A stretch of DNA of 64,000 nt, from positions 79,403,458-79,467,457 of the forward strand of contig NC_082699.1 of NCBI RefSeq assembly GCF_949987515.2, written 5' to 3'. Position numbers and translations under genes: made by a program. This DNA comes from Delphinus delphis. Taxonomy: Eukaryota > Chordata > Mammalia > Artiodactyla > Delphinidae. This document shows, piece after piece, positions 55,401-64,000 of the stretch; position 1 is the stretch's first letter, and each line of letters opens with the position of its first letter. The notes below the pieces were generated by a model. That model did not search any database. It saw nothing but the letters and a program-made list of their open reading frames with translations, and had not been told where the DNA came from.

Positions 55401-56689
55401 GGGAACACGGGCGCTGCTGCCTCTTGTGACCGACCCAGCACCCCAGCCCCTCAGGCCAGGCTGCTCGGACCCTGGTTCCCAAAGGCGCCTCCCTGTGGCC
55501 CCACCTAACCTGCCTGCACAGAGCCCAGGGCTCTGCTTGGAAGGGGGGCCCCTACCAGCCACCCCAGCAGCAGACAGCTTCTGGGCAGCACAGCCAGGCA
55601 GGGGGTGAGGGGCGTGGGGGGAGGGTGAATGGGAAGGGGCAGAGACAAGGAGGCCAGGAAAACACACACGTGCTCTCACCACCAGAGCTTCGGCACAAGG
55701 ACAGGCCTATGATCCCTGGGCAAGAATTAGCTGACCCTCAGCTGAAGGCCGCCTGGGGTCCAGGGTGGCCCAGGAGAGGGAGCACAGCAGGGGCACGGTG
55801 GCACCAGACACGCAGGTTCCCACACTCCTGGCGGCTCAGGGCCAGCCACCCCGCTCTCTGACAGCACAAACCGGTGCTCCACGACCCGAACCTGCTCCCC
55901 TGGGCCCCAAGGACATATCCTCCCAGCACCTGCAAACTCCACGAGAAGCGGTGACTGCTCAGTGAACAGTGACAGTAACACTGGGTAGAAGTCACCTTCC
56001 AGAGCCCTAAACACAACAGACCACCAGCCCACAGCCAGGCCCTCCCCCAGTCAGCAATCAGCACCTTGGCCCAGATGCCTTCTCTCCAAGGCTCACCCAG
56101 CCTGATGGGCGGTGGGGTGCGGGGCCTGCCTGGGAGCAGGCAGGACAAGTCCGCCCCACGGGAGCTACCGCACCTGCACGGCCATCAGGACAGCACTATG
56201 CCTCCTTGTCCAGATGCTGGAAGAGCCCCTCCCTCAGGTGTCCCCAAACCCATCCCTGGGGCACTGCAGCCTCTAACAGGGCTCCCGTGCACCCACATGA
56301 GAAGGCCAGGACACAGCACAGGCTCAGAGCCCCCCCGAGAGCCCCCAGACCACAGGAGCAGCATGTGCAGGCTCCACGCACCCAGCCGGGGTCGGGGTGG
56401 ACATGGGGCTGCAAGGCCCAGGGAGTGCTGAGAGCAGAGGACGCCTCTGCCCCTGGGACTGGAGGCAGGGGCACACAGCGGCTGCCCGCCAGGGGTCCAC
56501 AGAAGTTTGCGCCAGGCCAGGCCAGCACCCCACAGTCTCCACCTCTGTCTCCGTCTCTCTCTCTCCTTCAAGGGTGGCAGCTCAGGGGGCAGTCAGGGAG
56601 AAAGAGGGAAGCTCGGCAGAAGCACCGGGCATCACCCGGGATGCCTGATCCTGCTGCGTGACCAAAGCGAGGGACTCCAGCTCCAGGCA

Positions 56690-56775
56690 GCCCCCACACA
56701 TTTGGGGCGCACGGGAGAGCCTAGCACACAGGGGGCATCGGTAAATACATGTTTGTTGAATTGAATTCTCAAGGT
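56690..56775 (+). mobile_element. L2/MIR-type 3' end fragment
   Basis: CCTAGCACACAGGGGGCATC followed by GGTAAATACATGTTTGTTGAA resembles the ancient ...ATAGTAGGTGCTCAATAAATG... element end common in mammals. Confidence 0.5.
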
Positions 56776-57364
56776 CTTACAAGCAAGAAGAGACCAATGA
56801 AAATGGCTAACAGCTTGTCCCAGCTGAGCACTCAGGAGCGCAGGAATCCCTCTAAGTCACTGCCAAGCCCCACGCTGACACCACGGCCCCAAACCCACTC
56901 CCTGCTCCCACAGCCTCTGCACCTGGACAGCCCACCTGCCTATCCCCTCCGCCACCGCTGGGGCCACCCGCCCTCGGCCCCCTTCTGAGGGGGGGAGCTC
57001 CCACACCAGCCACCACCTGCCAGTCTGGGCTGCAACACGCACCCTAGAGCCCCAGGGCCCTGGCTGTGCAGCTCGGGGGCACCAGTGTGCAGGGTGGGAA
57101 GGAGGGCTGGGCTGTGCTGGGGCAGGGCCCCTCCTCAACAACTTTGTTTTCATCCTGAGCGCCGGGAGCCCCAGGCCTGGCCAGCTTCACCCCCCCTCGC
57201 CCAGAGGCACAACATCGGCTTCTCCTATCCCCCTCCCTGTTCCACCAGATGCCACCTCCTCCAGGAAGCCCCCAGCCCCCAATGCCCAAGGGACTGGACT
57301 CTGCATTCCGCAAAGTTCCTCTTGGGACATACCACCTCTGGGCCTGGCCCTCATTCCTGCTATT

Positions 57365-57505
57365 AACGGGCATCAGTATTTATAACATTCCTTTGCAATG
57401 CAGCCCCACTGTGAAATTTAACTTTTCACTAACTTACTGCATTTTACTTATTAGTACCTGACAACCACTTCTAAGAAAATACAAAGTAATAAAGTAGGCC
57501 CCCCT
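57365..57505. promoter_or_regulatory. AT-rich island P (small)
   Basis: CAGTATTTATAACATTCC, GTGAAATTTAACTTTTCAC (near-palindromic), CTTATTAGTACCTGAC. No repeat recognised. Confidence 0.35.
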
Positions 57506-58004
57506 CTTAGAAGGCTAAGTGTCACCTCCCAGACTTCGGCCCCCGTCAGACCCCAGCCCCCGCGATCCCGAGTGGCAGAGGGGAGGGCACAGCAGCCCAT
57601 GCCCCGCCCCCCAGAGTGGGGCTGTGACCCTCACAGCCTGGCCCCGCAGACCCTCCTGGTCTTCCCCATGAGCAGCCTGGCTGTGGGGGTGGAAGCACTC
57701 AGGACAGCGGCCCTGCAGAGAACAGGCCAGGGTGCCCACGCTGAGGGCACAGAGAGCTCAGCAGGGCGGACAGATGGCTGGTGTCGCCCCTCATCCTACG
57801 GCTGATAGGAGTGAGAGCTCCTCAGACCACGCATGGCACACAGGGACTGGAACCTCGAACCCAGTGCAAAGGCAGAGCGGCAGGCATGGGCGAGCTCCCC
57901 GTGGGCAGGGCACCCGGCCTCCCCCCGGCCCTGTGGTGCTGGAGGGTTGCCCCGGCAGCAGCCCCGGCAGGCAGCAGTCTCTCCCCTTCCTCCTGGCAGG
58001 CTGA

Positions 58005-58330
58005 GGGTTTGTGTAGATAATCATGTTATTTAGATAGGATGTTGGTTTAATTCCCTTCATTACAGACTCCCAGGGCTGTAATTTTTTTCTCCGCATGATG
58101 TATTCCCTGTGGCACGTTTCACTCAAATCAAACCCTTCGCGCCTTTATTGCCAACGACGCTCGGGCGCTGCGTTATCAGGCTCACACACACGCAGCCCTC
58201 TCCGCCCTGCCGTGCAGAGGTCACTTCTAATGACTAATCGATCTCATTAGCTTCCCTAATTAAAAACTTTACTACCGCAATGGAAGACAAACTACAAAAA
58301 AACTGCTGGCGTCATATCTGAATGGGATGT
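58005..58330. promoter_or_regulatory. AT-rich island Q, candidate conserved non-coding element
   Basis: GATAATCATGTTATTTAG, GGTTTAATTCCCTTCATTAC, CCGCATGATGTATTCCC, CCTTTATTGCCAACGACGC, CTAATCGATCTCATTAGC, CCTAATTAAAAACTTTAC, CTGGCGTCATATCTGAATGG. Many homeodomain-like sites plus intact CpGs (ACGACGCTCGGGCGCTGCG). One of the strongest islands by composition. Confidence 0.5.
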
Positions 58331-58594
58331 GAGCCCATCTATCAGCAGGGCCCGGCTCCTGCATGAGCGAGCTGGGGAGGGAGGCCACCGGCCAAGAGGC
58401 GGGGACTGGACCGACAGCGGCAGAGCCCAGGCGGTCTGGCACTCGGGCTGCGGAACTGCGGAGAGCGCCAGCCTTCCCGGGGCCTGTGCAGCTCGCGTGG
58501 CCGGTCAGGCGGCGCTGTCTGCAGCAGCCCGGCCTCCAGCTGACCCCGGCCCCGGCCTCAACGAGCCACCACAGATGGCAGAGCCCATCAGACG

Positions 58595-58740
58595 GAGGTC
58601 ACTGCTCTCGCTGTGTTTCACCGCGACTAGGGGCGTTGAGAGGGAGTTCAGGTTTTTATGGTACTTCAAAGGGAGAGAACTAGAAGAAGGGGTGCTGCCG
58701 ATCTCACCACTGCATAATGAGTAAGGAAGAGAGGGAGCCA
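58595..58740. promoter_or_regulatory. Island R (small)
   Basis: GTGTTTCACCGCGACTAGG, GGTTTTTATGGTACTTC (TTTATG 58655-58660), CACTGCATAATGAGTAAGG. Moderate GC, non-repetitive. Confidence 0.3.
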
Positions 58741-60819
58741 GGACCCCTCTGAGCAGAGACTGTCTGGGGCCGCCGGCAGGAGAGAGGCAGCTATGGGACA
58801 AGCCCCAGGAGCCCGGCTGCCAGCAGCCCCCGCAGCCGCCCAGCTGTCTGTCCAGACACACCGAGATCGATTACCCATCGCCAAGCATCCCCACCCCGTG
58901 CCCCAGGGCCCCCTGCTCCTCCCCTCTCCCGGCCTTAATCTCCACCAAGGCGATGGGCCAGCCTGTGTCTTCAGAAGCCTTGGTGTTTGGCTTTATGGCT
59001 AAGCGTGTGCCCCACAGTCAGCACAGCCACAGTGGGGAGCTGAAGCTCTAGAACAGCTACGGAGGCCTCTGGCTCTTGGCCTCCCCTGGGGGTGGCTGCC
59101 CTGAGCCTGTCCTTCTCCTCAGTGCCGTCCAGGACATTTACAAAGGACAGGCGACCCCACGGGCCTCCCGAAGACCACTGCCCCACATGGCTAGAGGGCA
59201 AGAACGACCACGTAACCCTGGCTCCCCTCCTGCTGCCCCGTCTCCAGCTACCGCCGCAAAGGCCCTGCCTCCTGATGCTGCGCCAGCTCTCTCACCCCAG
59301 CCCTGCACTAGAGGCTTGTGGGCCTGGTCGCAGTCCCCCCGTCCAGTATCAGTCACTGCAGTTTGGGCCCCCCGAGCACAGAGGCTGAGAGTTTGGGGTA
59401 CAGACGGTGTATCTGGAAGGCAGCAATTTTGGAAGCAGGCGAGAGGGAGCAGGGAGACAGGAGAGCAAAGTCAGTATAGAGTTGCCACTGCAAGCGTGCG
59501 GGGCACGACAGCTCCAGGACCGTGACCGCTGAGAGGCTGCAGGAGGCGTCTGGGATTGTCCATCAGAGCGAGGGAGATGGGACACCTTGCTCCCAGACTC
59601 TGCGCCAGCACAGGGACAAGGACAGGCCGGGCCGAGGGGGACAGGTGGGTCTGGACAGCGGGCAGGAAATGAGCTCACAGAGCCTGAGCCAGGGAAGGGT
59701 CCCCAGAGAGCCAGTGGGAGGGACTGGGCCCAGACGGGCCCCTGGTACCCAGCTCAGAACACATCACACAGTCCTTCCAGGGTTTCACCTTCCCACCCAT
59801 CTGACAGGGAAGCCGGGCCTGCCGCTGGACTGTGGGGGCCCAGAGGCTCCTGGCCCTCTCGGCAGCAGCAGGCGGGCCTCACACAGGACAGGAAGCCACA
59901 TGCAGGAGGCCGACGCGCAGGACCCGGCCAAGCGGGGGCCAGGCAGCCTCTCTCCCACCGTGGCCGAGCCGCCCTCTTGGGAAAGTGGCCACAGGAGAGC
60001 CGGCACGCATTTCTGAGAGGCTCCACAGCACCTGCAGGCTCGCTGCCCATCCGAGCTGTGTGCAGAGCCCCGGGCCTGGCAGGATGGCGCTGACCATGAC
60101 TGGAGCCAGAGCAAAGGCCACGCGAGCGAGACGCTGCATCTCCCGATGAGGGTGCACTGCTACTGGGTGGGGAGACCCTGCCAGACCACACGATGAGGGG
60201 CGTCGCCCTCTCTGGACACTGCCCGTCTACCAGGGCATTTCCGAAAGTCAGCCCCATCTGAGCTGTCCCCTCAGTGACACAGTCCTGGAGATAGCAAGGC
60301 CACAACAGCATTTGGGGGTGAAAAGCGCCCTGGGGCTGAGGAGGGGCGAGCAGATCCCAGGGGCCACAAGGAGAGGCTCCGCCACCATCAGGAAGCAGCA
60401 AGAGGAAGGCCGAGGCAGGCGCTAAGGAGGCCACACAGCCAGAGCAACTGCCAGAGTGGTGGTCCCCAGCAGGTGTCCAGGAGGGGGGTGGTGGATGGGG
60501 ACGGCAGCCCCCCCGCGGGCCCCTCACGTCTCGTTGAAGGGCCGGGCCAGGAGCGGAGCCGGGCGAGACACCTGCTGGGAGGACCCTGCCGCTGCCTGCG
60601 AAGAAGCGGATGAAGCCAGTTCCCCAGGGGGCTGGGCCCTCATCCTGCCCAGACCTCCAGGCCCCTCCACTGTTTACAGGCAAGGACCCAGGGAGGACTG
60701 GCTCTGGCCAGCTCAGGTGTCACCTCCCTGTCAACAGAAGTGAGGACCCTCTGTCCCTGCATCCCCTTCGCACAGAATCCACAATGCCCACCGCACAGCA
60801 GAGCTGACGGGGCACGTCA

Positions 60820-60910
60820 GCCCCCTGGTGAAGAGATCAGAAGACTAAGGCCTAGAGAAGGAGAATGACCTGCCCACCATGCCCAGCAGGATGGGGCCCA
60901 GGCTGGGCCA
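60820..60910 (+). mobile_element. MIR-like fragment
   Basis: AGACTAAGGCCTAGAGAAGG followed by AATGACCTGCCCACCATGCC resembles a diverged MIR core. Confidence 0.45.
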
Positions 60911-61384
60911 GGGGGCACTGGGCCAATGGGCCTCTGCTCAGGAGTCTCTCAGGAAGGACAGAGATGGACTCAACTCCCACTGACATCAGCCTAGAAGACA
61001 CACACCGCTCCGTCCCATAAAGACAGCTAGAAACACACCTGCAGACCTCCCCTTGCATGCCTAGACCTCTGTCTGTATTCTCACACGGGCGCACTGCTCA
61101 CCTGGTGCCAGCCCTGGGCCCACTGCATTCAGTGCTCCGGCACCCAGCCAGCCCCTGCCCAGGCCCTGCAGGTGCAGGGAGCACGCAGGTGACAGGGCTT
61201 GGCCGTCCTGCTCCCACCCACGAGAACACAGTAATATCATGACAAATCCCCAGCCCCGTGAACGGTTCTTCACGTGCTTGCAGACGCCTGTCCGTTTCTC
61301 CAAATGAGCAGGGATGGCAGCCGGCAGGAGGAGGCAAACGCCCCGCCCCCGCCCCTGCCACGCGGGAGCTGCCAGGGACCGCGC

Positions 61385-61485
61385 TCTAACAAGCTTCGGG
61401 CGTGGGATGACTGGGATCGCAAAGTATGAATTTTTATGAGTCTAATAAGTCACTCCACTTTTCCTGCGCTTGATGGTTCCCGACA
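61385..61485. promoter_or_regulatory. AT-rich island S (small)
   Basis: AACAAGCTTCGGGCGTGG, GCAAAGTATGAATTTTTATG, GAGTCTAATAAGTCACTCC. Short, CpG-retaining, non-repetitive. Confidence 0.35.
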
Positions 61486-61734
61486 CTGCGAACATGGAAA
61501 AGCCCGCTGCAGTCAGGCGGCTCAGCCCTCACCTCCGGGGGCAGTCACAGAGGAGGCGACGGGCCAGCCAGAGGCCCCTCCTAGGCACCCATGACACCCC
61601 AGGTCTGCACCCTGGGCCACTGGAGGCCAGCACTCATGCAGGTCCCTCAGGAATGGCTCGGGCGGCCCGTGGAGAGACCCTGCCAGACTCCGACACACAG
61701 GTGGCTGCCTGGGAGGATGAGTGGACGTGCTCGC

Positions 61735-61736
<2 letters not shown>

Positions 61737-61778
<42 letters not shown>
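61737..61778. repeat. (AC)21 microsatellite
   Basis: A pure AC dinucleotide array of 42 bases, likely length-polymorphic. Confidence 0.97.
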
Positions 61779-61780
<2 letters not shown>

Positions 61781-61944
61781 TGTGCACACATCTGCAACGG
61801 GGCGGGGAGGGGACCCCAGGCCCTGGGAGGAGAGGTCTGGCCCTCGAGGGAGAGGGAGTGGCCCCCGGCCCAGGGCCTCACCCTGCTGGGCTTCCTGCAG
61901 CACTGCTGTCTGAACTGGGGACCAGCCTCTGACACACGTTTACC

Positions 61945-62420
61945 GATTACAGAGACTCAAAGCAGCCAAAAATAAAAAATAAAATAAATTTATAAAAAAA
62001 ACCACAACGTTTACTGACTACTAAGTCACAGTGGCAGCCCGACAGGGCCATACGTCACGCAGCAGCGGTCGGCACCGCCGCAACAGGAGCGTGGGCCGCT
62101 GGGTGATGACAAAGCGCCGCTGTCAGCTGCCGGGCCCTGCGGCTGCCTCCTCTGTCGCCCCGCAGTACCTGGTGTTTAATGACAACACCGTCAGCCTGAG
62201 ACACGCAGTGCTGGGACTGTCGGGGCCCTATTAGAGGAAAGATTGAGACCCTACTCTTCTCAAACTCACTCAAGCGACACATGCCGCTCGTTCCTATAAT
62301 TACTGTGCGCGAGCCATCGATCGCGCGACGACACTGACCCGTCTGTATGAAATGGGAGTAGTTTACTCCCTGACAGTCGCTGTACATTATGGGGGTGGGT
62401 CTTCCCTCCCCTTTTAACCA
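61945..62420. promoter_or_regulatory. Islands T/U, candidate conserved non-coding element
   Basis: 61945-62030 is very AT-rich (AAAAATAAAATAAATTTAT). 62095-62420 is a mixed segment with TGGTGTTTAATGACAACACC, CCTATAATTACTGTGCGCG and GAGCCATCGATCGCGCGACG. The 62281-62393 part packs about eleven CpGs into modest GC and has a hairpin-capable GGGAGTA-GTT-TACTCCC (62354-62370). No repeat or exon matches. Confidence 0.5.
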
Positions 62421-63719
62421 TCCCTCTAGAGGATGGAAGAGGGGAAAGCGAGCACCTCCCAGCCCCCACCCCACCTGCAGGCCTTGGGCCCAGGGGGAGG
62501 GGAGCCCCAGCACATCCCAGGGAGGCGCGCCCCAGAAGACAGCACAGCGTGTGGCTGGGAGATCCAGGTAGGGGGCAAACTCGCTGAGCGGGGCCCACAG
62601 GAGCAAGAGGCGGCTGCACCCCAAGGCCATGAGCCCCAAGCAAAGGCAGGGAAGGCAGGGTCCGTGCCAGGCAGACAGCGCGCCCTCCCAGGACCGCCCC
62701 CCAGAGACAGGACCAGGCCTGAGCGTGCTGCAAGCAGCGCCCACGTGATGCAGGCTCGTCCAGGGGCACGGCTGGCGCTCACCCCTTCCCCAGCAGACCA
62801 AGCAGCCCCTGCCCGCTTGGGGCCACACCCTGCAGGCACCGGACTGTGAGCCAGCTGCTCCCCCCAGTGCCCCATCTGACCTCAGCCAGAAGCAGCTACG
62901 ACAGGACATCCTGGGACTGGGTACTCTACCCTGTCCGCTTTCACTCAGACCCCGATGAGCAAAATCCACCTCTTACTGAGGACAAAAGGCAAACCCACTT
63001 CTGGCTCAGCAGCCCCGGCAGGGCTCCAGGACCCGCGGGCACGAGAGGTGCCAGTGTCCAGGACAGCGCGTGGGGTGGCCATGGATGTACCGATGCGAGC
63101 CCCCAGGGCCTCACAGGTGAGGGCACGCACGTGCATGTTAGAGACAGGAATCTGCCTTCAGCGGGGGGCAGGTCCTAAGGCTCAGCTCCAGCCTCCAGAG
63201 ACGGAGCTCACAACCGGGGGGTCCACCCTGGACCCTCCTCCCTTGGCCCTGGGTCATGGAGGACTGTGCCTTCCTAGGCTCCGAGCCCAGCCCTGACCAC
63301 AGCGACCCTTGGGGCCCCTTGGCCCTTCTGCAGCCTACTGGCCACTCCTGCTCGCCTGCGGCCCTCTGATCGGGCGTCCCGGGCCCAGGCCCCCTCACTG
63401 GACCCACGCTGACAGTGCACGATGCTAGGTGATCAGCCATCTGTCTGCAGCCCGACACCGAGCCAGGCCTGCCATCTCACAGCCTCTTTTGCTTTTGTGG
63501 CCTGAGGTCCACTTGTTCCTTACGTGGAATCAAGTGACCAGGGACGTGAAAAAGCTTAGAAAGAAAACAGTGAAAAAAGTGTTTTAAAAGCAACTGCAGA
63601 CCATAGAGGAAGCCAGAGAGGGAACTGGACCCTCACGCTTGACAAAAGCCACCCCAGAGGCCAGAGGGCTGAGGAAAGGATGCCCAGGCAGCACCAGCAC
63701 CAGTGTGCCCCTTGCACAG

Positions 63720-63810
63720 AGCTCGCTCAGTCAGTCAACAGACATTTGGCGAGCCCGCTGCATGCTGGCCTCTGGGCTCTGGGGAAGCAGCAGGGAGCAC
63801 AGCAAGCGCC
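63720..63810 (+). mobile_element. L2-like ancient repeat fragment
   Basis: CTCAGTCAGTCAACAGACATT, then TGCATGCTGGCCTCTGGG and GGGAAGCAGCAGGGAGCAC follow the pattern of the common mammalian ...TCAACAAATATTTATTGAGC... repeat. Confidence 0.5.
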
Positions 63811-64000
63811 CCTTCTCAGGGCAGGCGAGTCCCCTCAGCTCCTCCCGGGAAGGGCAGGTCCCTCCACAGCACGCTGGAAGAGGCAGAGGCAGCACCTCAT
63901 TCGTTAGCCCTGAACACGAACAGCGTCCGCACCGGCGTCTGGACTGGGCAAGCCCTTCCTGCCCAGGGTTTCAGGGGCTCTGGAGGGCCAGCACCACCGG

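Larger units (their letters stand above)
54875..64000 (-). other. ZC3H3: Part of a further ZC3H3 intron (at least 9.1 kb)
   Basis: No further ZC3H3 exon was found up to the right edge, so the large upstream coding exon lies outside. Contents: AT-rich islands O to U, L2/MIR-like fragments, and an (AC)n array. GC-rich stretches 55400-56690, 57510-58000, 58745-60810, 62430-63480 and 63820-64000 contain nothing I can name. Confidence 0.75.

Noticed and set aside
42452..58278. Shared 12-mer CTTTACTACCGC in islands at 42452 and 58267
   Set aside because: Across all pairs of islands about one such match is expected by chance.
59754..60683. 309-codon minus-strand open frame
   Set aside because: GC-driven open frame with biased composition and no recognisable domain.
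62055..62969. 304-codon minus-strand open frame crossing the CpG-dense island
   Set aside because: Tempting because the DNA looks constrained, but the peptide matches no ZC3H3 segment or other family I know. The likely constraint is non-coding.

Overview
This is mammalian nuclear DNA, almost certainly from a cetacean. There are no bacterial genes, operons or CRISPR arrays. The species call rests on at least fourteen tRNA-derived SINEs of the CHR type (5' start near CTTCCCTGGTGGCGCAGTGG). Several are little diverged and have visible target-site duplications. Some belong to the short body form ending in GTACCGC plus poly(A), which I know from whale and dolphin genomes. Species cannot be resolved by eye.

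The only protein-coding gene I can support is the 3' half of ZC3H3 (also called SMICL), a CCCH zinc-finger protein of nuclear mRNA 3'-end processing, export and RNA surveillance. It lies on the minus strand. Nine consecutive exons are readable, from 54874 down to the stop codon at 4253-4255, all with GT-AG introns and compatible phases. Together they encode about 451 C-terminal residues: the region before the fingers, an RNA-binding block of five CCCH fingers, a Ser/Pro-rich linker and a conserved C-terminal peptide. The 3'UTR ends near 3835, after an AATAAA at 3852-3857. The 5' part of the gene (first exon and the large second exon) must lie beyond position 64000.

Layout. 1-3834: GC-rich flank downstream of ZC3H3, toward the position of MAFA in other mammals, with one SINE, one microsatellite and an isolated minus-strand poly(A) signal. 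3835-7145: the last three exons. 7146-21965: a 14.8 kb intron with a cluster of nested L1 and SINE copies. 21966-24392: five closely packed exons carrying most of the zinc fingers, two of their introns only 74 and 82 bp. 24393-29868: intron. 29869-30056: exon. 30057-54720: a 24.7 kb intron with old L1 pieces, SINEs and two relatives of one old dispersed repeat. 54721-54874: the most upstream exon seen. 54875-64000: part of a further intron of at least 9.1 kb.

The most interesting signal is in the introns. About twenty non-repetitive AT-rich islands of 100-500 bp sit in otherwise very GC-rich DNA. They are rich in homeodomain-like TAAT/ATTA and CATAAA sites and several keep intact CpGs. They look like conserved non-coding regulatory elements. 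Because ZC3H3 lies beside the developmental transcription factor gene MAFA in mammals, I infer that they may be long-range enhancers housed in ZC3H3 as a bystander gene. Conservation was not computed and must be checked.
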